From: Alteromonas sp. C1M14
Lineage (GTDB): Bacteria; Pseudomonadota; Gammaproteobacteria; Enterobacterales; Alteromonadaceae
Assembly (NCBI RefSeq): GCF_018860965.1
Contig: NZ_JAHKQF010000008.1
Coordinates: 599,171 to 663,170, forward strand
Reading direction: 5' to 3'
DNA: 64,000 nucleotides
Under the pieces are notes generated by a model. That model was not told the origin of the DNA. It did not search any database and worked only from the letters and a program-made list of their open reading frames with translations. Position 1 is the first letter of the stretch. Each line of letters starts with the position of its first letter. Below are positions 17,143-26,812 of the stretch, piece after piece. Made by a program: the position numbers and the translations under genes.

Positions 17143-18834
17143 TCAGGTTCTGTAACGTTTTACCTCATTGCTTAATTCGGCGGTCATTACTTTAAGTTGA
17201 TCACTGATTTTTTCAGCATCGGCTGTTCCTTGAGCATTTAGGTTGGCAATATCCACAATCTCAGTAACATTCTGGTTAATGCTTTCTGACACATTGGTTT
17301 GTTCTTGCGCTGCATTGGCAATTTGAATATTCATCTGCGTAATGGTGGTGGCAGAAGTTTTAATTGCGTTTAGTGAGCTGTCTACGTTTTCTACTTCAGC
17401 CGTTACCGCGGCGCTGAGTTTTTCAATTTCTTCAAATAACCCCACCGTTTGTTTTGCGCCAGATTGTACATTTTCCACCATTTCTTGGATCTGATTAGTG
17501 CTGTCTCTGCTTCGTGCGGCCAATGTTCTAACTTCATCGGCCACTACGGCAAACCCTCGACCAGCTTCTCCGGCACGGGCGGCCTCAATCGCCGCATTTA
17601 AAGCTAGCAGGTTGGTTTGCTCAGAGACGCTTCTGATCACGTCTAAAACGCCGCCAATTTTATCCGAGTGTTCTTCTAGGGTTTTCACCGCTTCAACCCC
17701 GGAAAACACCCGATGGCTTAAATCTTCGATTACCTCTATGGCGGTTAGCAAGATGGCGAGGGCATCTTCAATTTTTTCTTCAGCCAAGTTGGCGGAGGCA
17801 TAGGCTGAACTGGCGTCATCGGAAACGTTTTTAGCCGTCGTTGCCATTTCGTGCATGGCGGTTGCCACTTGATCGGTTTCGTTCAGTTGTCGTTCTGTAC
17901 CCTGATTTGTTTGTTGCAGTAGCGTGGATAGCTGGGATGTGGCATTGGCCAGGGTCGAGGAGGAATGCAGTACACGTTTTACGATTGACTGTACTTGATC
18001 GGCAAATACATTAAAGGATGCAGAAAACTCAGCAATTTCATCACCGGAATCGGTGGATAAACGTTTGGTGAGATCTCCATCACCGTTAGCAATTTCATTC
18101 ATCGCATTTACGCCAGCTTGTAACGGCCGAACGATACTTCTCACCACAAACAAAGCGATAAATATAATAACGATTAGGGCCACCGCTGAAATCAATACTG
18201 TTTGCGTAAAGGTTTTCGTTATGGATTGGTCAATGCTCTGGTCCATAATCGCGACTTGCTGCGCTATACCATCAACCCAAAAGCCGGTACCAAGTAAAAC
18301 GCCCCACTGTTTTATCGGGATGGCGTAGCCAAGTTTAGGGGCGTAACTGCTGCCATCTTCGTTTGTCCACGCATAGTGGACAAACCCGCCTCCCTGTTTG
18401 GCTTGGGCTATAAGTTCTTTTATTAAATATTTGCCTGTCGGATCTTTAAAGTTAATTAAATTGGTGCCTTCTAAGCTTGGTTTAACCCCATGAACTTGAT
18501 TCACACCTTGATAATCGTAAACAAAAAAATAGCCGGTAGAATTACCGTCTTTGAAGCGTAAGTTACGAAGTACACTAAAAGCCTGTGCTTGAATCTCTTT
18601 GTTGTTTGCGGACTCTGGATTATCGATAAAAGGTTTGATGGCCGTGAGGGCTAATGCAATGTAGTTTTTTAATTCCGCTTCCTTTGCGGCGTTAACCTCA
18701 GCGTTGAACATGGCAACGGATTTTTTACCCACTGAAGTCGTTTGTACGTAGCTATAACCCATCAGTAGCAAGGTAAGCAAAATAACCGGAACGATGGCGA
18801 GGATTATCACGCGGTTTTTTATTGTCAGATGCAT
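17143..18834 (-). CDS. Methyl-accepting chemotaxis protein with single Cache domain
   Basis: 563 residues. A first membrane helix (about 8-28), then a periplasmic sCache_2-type sensor (about 35-205) with [15 protein letters not shown] and [21 protein letters not shown] second helix at about 212-236, a HAMP domain (about 237-290), and a cytoplasmic signalling domain with the invariant hairpin [20 protein letters not shown]. sCache_2 receptors often sense small carboxylates. There is no C-terminal CheR-binding pentapeptide. An extensive inverted repeat lies in the leader. Confidence 0.94.
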   Translation of the reverse strand: MHLTIKNRVIILAIVPVILLTLLLMGYSYVQTTSVGKKSVAMFNAEVNAAKEAELKNYIALALTAIKPFIDNPESANNKEIQAQAFSVLRNLRFKDGNSTGYFFVYDYQGVNQVHGVKPSLEGTNLINFKDPTGKYLIKELIAQAKQGGGFVHYAWTNEDGSSYAPKLGYAIPIKQWGVLLGTGFWVDGIAQQVAIMDQSIDQSITKTFTQTVLISAVALIVIIFIALFVVRSIVRPLQAGVNAMNEIANGDGDLTKRLSTDSGDEIAEFSASFNVFADQVQSIVKRVLHSSSTLANATSQLSTLLQQTNQGTERQLNETDQVATAMHEMATTAKNVSDDASSAYASANLAEEKIEDALAILLTAIEVIEDLSHRVFSGVEAVKTLEEHSDKIGGVLDVIRSVSEQTNLLALNAAIEAARAGEAGRGFAVVADEVRTLAARSRDSTNQIQEMVENVQSGAKQTVGLFEEIEKLSAAVTAEVENVDSSLNAIKTSATTITQMNIQIANAAQEQTNVSESINQNVTEIVDIANLNAQGTADAEKISDQLKVMTAELSNEVKRYRT

Positions 18835-18865
18835 GGATGTTTTCTCTATATTCCAAGGGAACTAA

Positions 18866-18905
18866 CTGTTTGCTAAGCAAAATAGGTATTGTGCTTAGCA
18901 AACAG
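18866..18905. repeat. Perfect 14-bp inverted repeat in the chemoreceptor leader
   Basis: Arms CTGTTTGCTAAGCA (18866-18879) and TGCTTAGCAAACAG (18892-18905) are separated by 12 bp, 32 bp before the start codon of the minus-strand chemoreceptor. No T-run follows in either direction, so an operator or leader hairpin is more likely than a terminator. Confidence 0.85.
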
Positions 18906-19431
18906 CCTTTAAGATAAATGTAGTTTATTGACGGAGAAATGTAATATTTAAGTGAATTATATCGATCCAAATCAATATCAGGTGGGGCTCAAGGGGACGT
19001 AGGTACTTGTTGCAACTAGCGGGGTGACGCTTAGGTTGATTAAAATCCGAAACGCCGTTGATAAATTGGGCTAGATGGCAACAATTAACCGTAAATTTTC
19101 GTCATTAAACGTGAATCGAGTTTATCGCTAGCCACACTGCGGTATACTGTATTAACTATTCCTTAAGTCATCGCTGTTTTGCGTTATTTCCCATGACTGT
19201 TGGGGGGTATTTTCAACTCTCTTGAATAAAAACCAGCAATACGCAACCAAAAAGCCAGCGAAAACAGTATAGATATAAACTCAGCAAGTTTTTAATTTTC
19301 TATTAGCGCAGCTAACAGTCACCGCCGGTGGGTGTCACTGCACAAACACATACTCATCCAAAAAAGTATTTCGCTAATTAAGTGCGTCTGTATTTTTTCG
19401 TGGTGTTTTTTATTTACATAAGGCAACTAAC
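18906..19431. other. Long intergenic region before the cytochrome operon
   Basis: About 526 bp between divergent genes, AT-rich and without a supportable open frame or recognised RNA. It must contain both promoters; the long distance to the cytochrome start leaves room for an activator site or a long leader. Confidence 0.5.
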
Positions 19432-20733
19432 ATGCTTAAAACTATGGTTTACGGTGTCTGTGGCGCTGTGGTTGTGGGAGCAGTCTTATTCGGCGTGTAT
19501 GCTTGGCATCCCAGCATCGATGAAGTCTCTCCTGTGGCAGAACATAACTTTACACCAGAGATGGTGGCAAAAGGAAAGATGCTAGCCGCGGCCGGTTATT
19601 GTGACACCTGTCATACTCCACCCGGTGGTGCGCCCTACGGTGGCAACTATGAAATGCATACACAGTTCGGTTCAATTTACTCTAGCAATATCACACCGGA
19701 CGAAGAGACAGGCATTGGCAGATGGTCAAAAGCGGCTTTCATACGCGCCATGCGCTCGGGAGTTAGTCGTGATGGGAGCCATTTGTTCCCAGCCTTTCCT
19801 TATGAACACTTCAATAAGATGACCGATGAAGACATTACGGCCATCTATGCTTATATAATGACTTCTGTTGCCCCAGTAAAACAGGTGAAAAAAGACAACG
19901 GGATCCCGTTTCCACTCAATATAAGGTGGCTTCAAGCAGGATGGAAATTACTTTTCGCAGACACTCAGCAATTTGCATATAACCCCGACAAATCAAAGCA
20001 ATTTAATCGAGGCGCCTACCTTGCCGAAGGGATTGCCCACTGCGGAGCCTGCCACACACCACGTAATGCCCTCGGTGCAGAACAGTACGAAAAAATGTAT
20101 CAAGGTGCAGCTATCGATGGTTGGATAGCGCCGTCACTGACCGCTACCAGCACCTCGCCAATACCCTGGCGAGAGCAGGATTTCTATGAGTATCTCACCA
20201 CCGGTAATGCGCCTTTTCATAGTAGCGCGGCAGGTCCCATGGCTCCGGTCATGCATAAAGGATTAACACAGTTACCCGATGAGGATATTCACGCCATCAG
20301 TGCGTATTTAGCCGATTTCAATAACAATGAAGCTAGCGCTTCTGCTGCAACCCATGATGTGGTGCAAACCGCGTTAGCGGCCCAACACACACAAGCGCCC
20401 CCGCGTATCGATGAGGGTGCCCGTTTGTATGCCACTGCATGTCAGTCTTGTCATTACAACAGTGACCAGGTAGTGAAAGGACGTCCTTTATTGGCGATTA
20501 GTTCATCCACCAACCTTGACCAGCCCACCAACCTCATCAATGTCGTTCTAGATGGCATACATAATGATCAAGGGATCGCGGGTGTGGTTATGCCAGGCTT
20601 TAGAGACGCATTAAGTGATGAAGATATCAGTGCCATTGCAGCCTATTTGCGCCAGTCAGCGGGCAAGAAACCATGGCCAAACTTACAACAACAAGTGGTT
20701 GATATTCGAGCTCAGCCTCGCTTTGCCCATTAA
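19432..20733 (+). CDS. Tri-haem cytochrome c subunit of a periplasmic dehydrogenase
   Basis: 433 residues with an N-terminal membrane/signal helix (MLKTMVYGVCGAVVVGAVLF). Three CxxCH haem sites occur: CDTCH near residue 57, CGACH near 204 and CQSCH near 337, each starting a cytochrome c domain. This is the architecture of the cytochrome subunit of membrane alcohol/aldehyde dehydrogenases. It is followed after 19 bp by the two molybdenum hydroxylase genes, so it probably passes their electrons to ubiquinone or an oxidase. Confidence 0.92.
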   Translation: MLKTMVYGVCGAVVVGAVLFGVYAWHPSIDEVSPVAEHNFTPEMVAKGKMLAAAGYCDTCHTPPGGAPYGGNYEMHTQFGSIYSSNITPDEETGIGRWSKAAFIRAMRSGVSRDGSHLFPAFPYEHFNKMTDEDITAIYAYIMTSVAPVKQVKKDNGIPFPLNIRWLQAGWKLLFADTQQFAYNPDKSKQFNRGAYLAEGIAHCGACHTPRNALGAEQYEKMYQGAAIDGWIAPSLTATSTSPIPWREQDFYEYLTTGNAPFHSSAAGPMAPVMHKGLTQLPDEDIHAISAYLADFNNNEASASAATHDVVQTALAAQHTQAPPRIDEGARLYATACQSCHYNSDQVVKGRPLLAISSSTNLDQPTNLINVVLDGIHNDQGIAGVVMPGFRDALSDEDISAIAAYLRQSAGKKPWPNLQQQVVDIRAQPRFAH

Positions 20734-20752
20734 GTAGACAGGAGAACCTAAC

Positions 20753-21223
20753 ATGGCGAATTTTAAAATAAATGGTAAGCCAGTGCGTGTAGATGTAGAC
20801 AATGACACGCCGCTTTTATGGGTAATTCGAGACGAATTGGCTATGACGGGCACCAAATTTGGGTGTGGAATTGGCACCTGTGGTGCCTGCACGGTTCATG
20901 TTGGTGGACGTGCCACACGCTCGTGTATTACTCCGGTAGAGGCCGTGGAAGGGGCCGACATAACCACGATTGAAGGCTTGTCTGAAAACGGAGAACACCC
21001 CTTACAGGTGTCTTGGCAAAAACTACAGGTTCCTCAATGTGGTTACTGCCAGTCTGGGCAAATTATGCAAGCTGCCGCGTTGCTCAAAGATATTCCAAAC
21101 CCTACCGATAGCGACATTGATGCGGTGATGGGTGGAAATTTGTGTCGTTGTATGACGTATGTTCGCATACGCAGTGCAATCCACGAGGCGGCTAACGGGG
21201 TGAAGGAAGACAGTCATGAGTAG
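20753..21223 (+). CDS. [2Fe-2S] small subunit of molybdenum hydroxylase (IorA-type)
   Basis: 156 residues, the standard two-cluster small subunit. The plant-ferredoxin-type cluster ligands lie in FGCGIGTCGACTVH with a further cysteine in RSCITPV. The helical-domain cluster uses QCGYCQSGQI and GNLCRCMTY. It relays electrons from the Mo site in the partner subunit. Its stop overlaps the start of the large subunit by 8 bp, so the two are translationally coupled. Confidence 0.95.
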   Translation: MANFKINGKPVRVDVDNDTPLLWVIRDELAMTGTKFGCGIGTCGACTVHVGGRATRSCITPVEAVEGADITTIEGLSENGEHPLQVSWQKLQVPQCGYCQSGQIMQAAALLKDIPNPTDSDIDAVMGGNLCRCMTYVRIRSAIHEAANGVKEDSHE

Positions 21224-23525
21224 AATGTTTAAAGACAATGCCATGGGGCTAACTCGCCGGGGCTTTTTAATTGGCATGACCACTGCCGGGGTGAGTTTCG
21301 GTTTTCCTCGTCATGTATTAGCCGCCATGGATCCGGCGACTTCTGACGGCAAGATTCTGCCCAGTGAAGGGGATATCTATGAGCCGTCACTTTGGTACAC
21401 CATTGATAGCGCTGGTAAAGTTAAGGTCAATATTATACGCGCAGAAATGGGGCAACATGTGGGAACCGCCATTGCTCGAATATTAGCCGATGAATTGGAA
21501 GCGGACTGGGATGATGTGGAAATCATCCATGTCGATTCTGATCCACGGTGGGGAATGATGGTCACAGGAGGCAGCTGGTCGGTTTCGAAAAGTTGGCCGG
21601 TATACCGACAAGCCGGTGCCGCCGGTCGCATTGCATTGATTGAGGCTGCCGCTAAGGTATGGGGAGTGGACAGCGCTGACTGCCGTGGGGTTAAAGGTAA
21701 GGTAATATCGAAAAAAGGTGAGCTTTCATACGGGCAGTTAGTGCAGTTGGGGCTGACTCGACAATTTACTGAAGATGAACTGAACGCCTTGCCGTTGAAA
21801 CCCAATGCTGACCTCAATCTAGTAGGTCAACAAGTCAAAGCGTTGGACGTGGCCAATAAGACTATGGGTAAAACGGTGTTTGGGATTGATGCCAAGGTAG
21901 AAGGTATGGTTTACGGCAATCCCATTTTACCCCCTACTCGGTATGGTTCTGCGGTGGTTGATTTTGACGATACCGCAGCCAAGAAAGTTAAAGGTTATCA
22001 AAAAACCATTGTGCTAGATGATAGCAGTGGCAGTGTACCGGGATGGTTAATGGTTATTGCCACTAGTTTCGTTGCGGCACAAAAGGCCGCTAAATTAGTG
22101 ACAGTAAATTGGACGGAGGGCGATGCTAAAAATGTATCGGAAGCCGATATTATTGAACATGGTAGATCGTTACTTGGTGATGACTCAAAGGGCAGTATTT
22201 TAGACACGGGGAATGTAAATACGGCACCGGTATTTGCTAAAGCTAATGAACAGTTCACCCAGGAATATATCACCAGTACGGTGTTGCACGGACAAATGGA
22301 ACCCCTTAATGCGCTGGTATTTAGAAATCCAGACGGTGTGTGGGAAGTGCATTCTGGTTGTCAGTGGCAGTCGTTAACCTTGCCCGTTTTAGCGCAAGCC
22401 CTTGGTGAAGACGAAGCCAATATTGTGTTAAGAACTTATATGCTAGGCGGTGGATTTGGGCGTAGATTGAATGGCGACTACACCATTCCTGCTGCATTGG
22501 CTTCCAAAGCCTTGGGGGGAAAGCCAGTTAAAATGCTATTGACTCGACCTCAAGATATTCAATTTGATAGCGCCCGTTCAGCTTCTGTACAGCAATTAAA
22601 AATAGCATTTGACGATAATAAAACCGTGATCGGTATGGAACATCATGCTACCGCAGGCTGGCCCACCCAAGTTTTAGTGCCTGGGTTTATGCCAAAAGGG
22701 GTGAATGATGAACCCTTTGATCCCTTTTCCATAGCCGGTGCCGATCATTGGTATCGCGTGGGCGCACAAAAAGTCCGCGCCGTGTCTAATGATTTAGCCA
22801 ATGCCACATTTAGACCGGGTTGGTTGCGTTCAGTGGGGCCAGGTTGGACTAACTGGGCATTGGAAAGCTTTATGGACGAAGCCGCGCATTTCGCCGGTAA
22901 AGATGCGCTGCAATTTCGTTTAGATATGCTAATAGCTGAAGGTCGTAATGCCGGTTCTACACCGGTGGCTGAAGGGGGCGCAGCCCGTCAGGCGGTGGCT
23001 TTGGAAAAAGCCGCTGAGATGATTGGCTGGGGTAAACCCCAAGCTCCAAACAAAGGTATAGGACTGGCCACAACCTTTGGTCAAGAGCGGGAAATGCCTA
23101 CCTGGGTAGGGTGTGCCGTGCAGGTTCATGTGGAACCCAACAACGGTTTGGTAACGGTAGAAAAGCTTTATCTTGCTGTCGATGCGGGAATTGTTGTTGA
23201 TCCTGATGGTGCCCAAGCACAGTGTCAAGGGGCGGCATTATGGGGCTTGTCCATGGCGTTATTTGAAGGAACTGAAATTGTTAACGGCCAGTTTAAAGAC
23301 CAAAATTTTGATCGTTATACGCCGCTAAGAATAGGGCAGACGCCGGAAGTAAAAGTAGAGTTTATTGCCAGTACATTACCGCCATCAGGGCTAGGTGAGC
23401 CGGCGGTGACGCCGGTTGCTCCGGCAATAGCCAACGCTATTTACAATGCTGTGGGTGTACGCTTACGTAAATTACCTATGAGTCCCGCTGATGTTAAAGC
23501 CGCACTGGAACAGAAAAATGCCTAA
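21216..23525 (+). CDS. Molybdopterin large subunit, isoquinoline 1-oxidoreductase/aldehyde dehydrogenase type (IorB-like)
   Basis: 769 residues with a twin-arginine signal (LTRRGFLIGMTTAGVSFG), so it is folded and exported with its cofactor. Family blocks include TGGSWSVSKSWPVYRQAGAAGR, TSTVLHGQMEPLNAL, LGGGFGRRLNGDY and, near the end, GLGEPAVTPVAPAIANA with the catalytic glutamate. With the 2Fe-2S and tri-haem subunits it forms a periplasmic hydroxylase or aldehyde dehydrogenase. The substrate (aldehyde or N-heterocycle) cannot be decided from sequence. The maturation factor (XdhC-type) is not in the window. Confidence 0.92.
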   Translation: MSRMFKDNAMGLTRRGFLIGMTTAGVSFGFPRHVLAAMDPATSDGKILPSEGDIYEPSLWYTIDSAGKVKVNIIRAEMGQHVGTAIARILADELEADWDDVEIIHVDSDPRWGMMVTGGSWSVSKSWPVYRQAGAAGRIALIEAAAKVWGVDSADCRGVKGKVISKKGELSYGQLVQLGLTRQFTEDELNALPLKPNADLNLVGQQVKALDVANKTMGKTVFGIDAKVEGMVYGNPILPPTRYGSAVVDFDDTAAKKVKGYQKTIVLDDSSGSVPGWLMVIATSFVAAQKAAKLVTVNWTEGDAKNVSEADIIEHGRSLLGDDSKGSILDTGNVNTAPVFAKANEQFTQEYITSTVLHGQMEPLNALVFRNPDGVWEVHSGCQWQSLTLPVLAQALGEDEANIVLRTYMLGGGFGRRLNGDYTIPAALASKALGGKPVKMLLTRPQDIQFDSARSASVQQLKIAFDDNKTVIGMEHHATAGWPTQVLVPGFMPKGVNDEPFDPFSIAGADHWYRVGAQKVRAVSNDLANATFRPGWLRSVGPGWTNWALESFMDEAAHFAGKDALQFRLDMLIAEGRNAGSTPVAEGGAARQAVALEKAAEMIGWGKPQAPNKGIGLATTFGQEREMPTWVGCAVQVHVEPNNGLVTVEKLYLAVDAGIVVDPDGAQAQCQGAALWGLSMALFEGTEIVNGQFKDQNFDRYTPLRIGQTPEVKVEFIASTLPPSGLGEPAVTPVAPAIANAIYNAVGVRLRKLPMSPADVKAALEQKNA

Positions 23526-23583
23526 CAGAAGTAGGCCGTTAGCGCGTCCTTTAAGTTAGGGCTATTGTAGAGAAGTATGGACG

Positions 23584-23618
23584 TTGCGCTTTCCTACAAG
23601 GAAATGAGGAAAGCGCAA
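23584..23618. terminator. Strong hairpin between convergent genes
   Basis: Perfect 12-bp arms (TTGCGCTTTCCT and AGGAAAGCGCAA) with an 11-nt loop lie between iorB-like (+) and the NTF2-like gene (-). The T-run is poor on both sides, so it may act as a stabilising or rho-assisted end. Confidence 0.6.
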
Positions 23619-23630
23619 TATTGTTGTGAC

Positions 23631-24104
23631 TTAAGGCTGAAACGGTAATGATGATTGGTGCAATATAATGCGTATCTTTCCGTCATCACATTGTTTAAAA
23701 ACGAAGCTCTTATTAACAAAAATGTGGCTGTCATCGGCACCGATGAAATGCACATTACATTGCACAATCGCTAAGTCGTTATGGAGAATGAAATCTTCTT
23801 TGCTATACCAAACCTTTACCCAAGGCTTTAGTTTAAAGCCGTTGTCATTAGGAAAGTCACTGTTTCCACCCACAAAATAAGAAAGGGCCCCTTCCTTTGT
23901 CGGGCGATATGTTTGTTCGCCAAATGTGAGTGTTGGCTTGAACAATACGTGACCGTTATCATAGTCGTAATTATCCGTTAGAACTTGATTCGAGAATGCT
24001 TGGGTGTCTCCGCCTTCAGCGTGAACTTCCCCAACTTTAACCACGTTGTCGCACCAAGTTTGTAGTGCGGTATGTACCATTTCTTTAGTAAACATAATGT
24101 ACAC
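23631..24104 (-). CDS. NTF2-like/SnoaL-type protein of unknown function
   Basis: 157 residues from GTG, or 154 from the ATG three codons on (24095); an AAGGAG site stands 4 nt before the GTG. The pattern is a helical start (MVHTALQTWCDNVVKVGEV), then curved-sheet segments such as YRPTKEGALSYFVGG, WVKVWYSKEDFILHNDLAIVQCN and FVFKQCDDGKIRIILHQSS. This is typical of NTF2-fold, DUF4440-like proteins. Similar proteins in algae and bacteria are cytoplasmic and of unknown role. No signal peptide. Confidence 0.65.
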   Translation of the reverse strand: MYIMFTKEMVHTALQTWCDNVVKVGEVHAEGGDTQAFSNQVLTDNYDYDNGHVLFKPTLTFGEQTYRPTKEGALSYFVGGNSDFPNDNGFKLKPWVKVWYSKEDFILHNDLAIVQCNVHFIGADDSHIFVNKSFVFKQCDDGKIRIILHQSSLPFQP

Positions 24105-24546
24105 ATTTCTCCTTCATTGATGTTATTTTCTGTGACCCTACATAACCACTGATGACACGGGTGCTAAGGACTTAGTATTCATCATTTGTGTCACATGACT
24201 TTCCAAGCATAGCCCATCGATTCGAAAATTAATGTCTATTCCGTGGCCATTTAGGCTCATTGAGGCAATGTTATATTATCTCTAAAAGTTGCGGGATTTA
24301 GATTATCCTGATCCAAATATTTAACAAGACTGTTTCGAGATAGTTTTTAGCTATCAATACATCCCCTCTGGTGACTTGGCGATTTTGGCGCAACTCTGTG
24401 GGTAGTGATTTAATCACTCACCTAGTTAGGGGCGCGAAACAGTGGATAAAAATTGGGTGTTAGTACTTGCTAAGGTGCCGAACAGCGAATTTTCTTACAT
24501 TTAGCGCGTTATTGTTGACTTTAATCATAGTATTGTCGACATTTTG
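24105..24546. other. Intergenic region before the CSMCG receptor
   Basis: About 440 bp without a supportable gene. It carries the promoter of the minus-strand NTF2-like gene and the far upstream part of the receptor promoter. Confidence 0.45.
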
Positions 24547-24567
24547 TAAATGATAATAATTGTTGTT
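24547..24567 (+). promoter_or_regulatory. Probable Fur operator of the CSMCG receptor
   Basis: AAATGATAATAATTGTT closely follows the Fur hexamer pattern (GATAAT, AAT-GATAAT-AATT), 120 bp before the receptor start. Confidence 0.6.
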
Positions 24568-24686
24568 TGTGATTTCCTGTGATTGTTATATTATCACATT
24601 TTGAGATAGAGAGTTGGACACATTAGGTAAAGTCCTTGTGTTCAGTTGTAACACTTTCACAGCATTATCCAGGATCCGATAAAGAA

Positions 24687-26810
24687 ATGAAAAAGACACC
24701 CTTAGCACATGCTATGGCCGCTTTATTGTTAGCGAGCCCAGTTTTAGCACAACAAAACACATCCGCAGATAGCCAAAACGAGGACATTGAAAAAGTCTCC
24801 GTGGTGGGCGTTCGTGCGCGTTTGTATGAAGCGGGCATGCTTAAAGATACGGTTCAAAAAACAGAAGTGGTATCTGATAGTTTGATGGAGAAACTACAAG
24901 CGTCCTCGCTCACTGATGCAATATCCATTTCTCCGGGTGTGCGGGTGAACAACGAATGTTCCATGTGTGGTGTTAAACGGGTAATGCTAAACGGCTTGCG
25001 AGGTGAGCACACCACTGTACTGGTAGACGGTATTCCGGTTTACACCATGATGTCTGGTTTCTATGGCCTTGATGCTGCGGCTTCTTCCGGTGTAGAGAGT
25101 GTGGAAATTGCCCGAGGTGCTGGAGCGTCGTTAATTGCCCCCGAAGCGATTGGCGGTACCATTAATCTGGTGACCAAAAAAGCGATTGAAAATGGCGTTA
25201 CTGTAGACCTTTCAGCGGGTGAGAATGGCTACAAAAAAGGGAGCTTAGTGGCTACCGGTCTTGCTAATGATGATAAGACTCGTGTGACATTCTCGGCACA
25301 ATATGACGACCGTGATCAATACGACGGTGATAACAATGGGGTTAGTGAAAACCCTGAACTTGAGAACAAGGTGGCAACCCTGTTCATCTCCCATGATTTT
25401 ACCAACCAAGATAGTGTGCATGTGCGCGCTAATCTTGCTGATTCAGAAATATTTGGCGGCCCCACTGGTACAAGTATTGGTGAAGTCCTCAATGATTATT
25501 ATGCAGATCCAGATTTTGAATCCTCCTCTTTGTTTGAAGATGATGACGTGCGCAATGCCTATATTGGTAAGGGGTGGGAAACCACTGAATGGATAGAATC
25601 TGAGCGCAAAGAACTCTATGTCAGTTGGCTCCATGACTTTGGCGACCAATTAAATATGACCTTGGTGGCTTCTCATAATGACCATACTCAAGACTCTTTC
25701 TACGAGGGGTTTGTGTACGATGCTGACAATGAAATGGACTATTTTGATGCTCGCTTTAATTGGAATGTGGTTGATGATCATTTACTGACTTTTGGTCTTG
25801 ATACGCGTATGGAAACCCTCGACTCCCAAACAAACAGTGATACCGATGACTATGTCTCTGACAGTTTCGATTACGACACCTTAGGCTTTTATATTCAAGA
25901 CAGTTGGTATGTGAATCAGGATTTAGAATTAAATGTAGCGGTGAGAATAGATAAGGTTGAAGCCGACTTCACCGATCCTGCAAAACCAGGTACAGAAATT
26001 GACGAAACCATCGTGTCTCCTCGCGTAGATATCCGCTATGATCATAATGAACAGTGGACATCTCGCTTGTCGGCGGGTCGCGGTTATCGAGCGCCATTGT
26101 CCTTTTTTGAATCTGATCACGGTATCCTTGATGCGGGTGTGGGCTTTGAAATTAATGTGGATGAATTAGAGCGCTCGTTATCGGTAAATTACGCATTAAG
26201 TTATCTTGGGGAAGCCCTTAGCCTTACCACGTCTTTAGGTTATACCAACGTGGAAAATCTTGCGGTGTTGTCTGAAAATGAGGAGGGAGTGCCGGCACTT
26301 GATCAACTTACCGAAGACGCCGATGTATTCGTTAGTGATGTGGTATTGAGTTATCATCTCACTGATGATTTTACCTTGGGATTCACCGCTGAAAACTATG
26401 TATATAGTGATCAATTTAAACAGTCTTATGGTGTTGTTCCGGTTGAACAGCGTGCTATTTTTACTGCTGATTGGGAAATAAAAGGGTGGGATGTGTACGC
26501 CGCTGCCACCTGGGTGGGCAGTCGGGATTTGAGCGAATACGGTACACCTGAAGCGCCTACCTTTGATGCCGCTGGATTACTGCCTATGTCTACCAACGCA
26601 CCCGCCTATTGGACGGTAACTACGAAGGTATCGAAACAGATCACTGACACCTTTAGTGTGTATGTTGGAGCAAACAACCTGTTTGATTACACCCAAGTTG
26701 ACGACATGGAGACACCGTTATTTTACGAAGATGGCGGTTATGACGTTGCCTATATTTACGGGCCGCTGCGAGGCCGAGAAATTTATGCTGGTATCACGGT
26801 AGCCTTGTAA
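24687..26810 (+). CDS. TonB-dependent receptor with CSMCG motif in the plug
   Basis: 707 residues from the ATG at 24687, which gives the signal peptide MKKTPLAHAMAALLLASPVLA; the upstream in-frame start at 24636 would bury it. The plug has SISPGVRVNNECSMCGVKRV followed by MLNGLRGEHTTVLVDGIPVY and VEIARGAGASLIAPEAIGG. The CxxCG pair is rare in iron-siderophore receptors and may form a disulfide or bind metal. The barrel ends REIYAGITVAL. A Fur-like box upstream and a TlpA-like partner 2 bp downstream suggest a metal or redox-active ligand; this is inference. Confidence 0.88.
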   Translation: MKKTPLAHAMAALLLASPVLAQQNTSADSQNEDIEKVSVVGVRARLYEAGMLKDTVQKTEVVSDSLMEKLQASSLTDAISISPGVRVNNECSMCGVKRVMLNGLRGEHTTVLVDGIPVYTMMSGFYGLDAAASSGVESVEIARGAGASLIAPEAIGGTINLVTKKAIENGVTVDLSAGENGYKKGSLVATGLANDDKTRVTFSAQYDDRDQYDGDNNGVSENPELENKVATLFISHDFTNQDSVHVRANLADSEIFGGPTGTSIGEVLNDYYADPDFESSSLFEDDDVRNAYIGKGWETTEWIESERKELYVSWLHDFGDQLNMTLVASHNDHTQDSFYEGFVYDADNEMDYFDARFNWNVVDDHLLTFGLDTRMETLDSQTNSDTDDYVSDSFDYDTLGFYIQDSWYVNQDLELNVAVRIDKVEADFTDPAKPGTEIDETIVSPRVDIRYDHNEQWTSRLSAGRGYRAPLSFFESDHGILDAGVGFEINVDELERSLSVNYALSYLGEALSLTTSLGYTNVENLAVLSENEEGVPALDQLTEDADVFVSDVVLSYHLTDDFTLGFTAENYVYSDQFKQSYGVVPVEQRAIFTADWEIKGWDVYAAATWVGSRDLSEYGTPEAPTFDAAGLLPMSTNAPAYWTVTTKVSKQITDTFSVYVGANNLFDYTQVDDMETPLFYEDGGYDVAYIYGPLRGREIYAGITVAL

Positions 26811-26812
26811 CG

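Noticed and set aside
21377..21817. 146-codon minus-strand frame in the molybdenum subunit gene
   Set aside because: Shadow frame; the plus-strand protein has continuous family motifs here.
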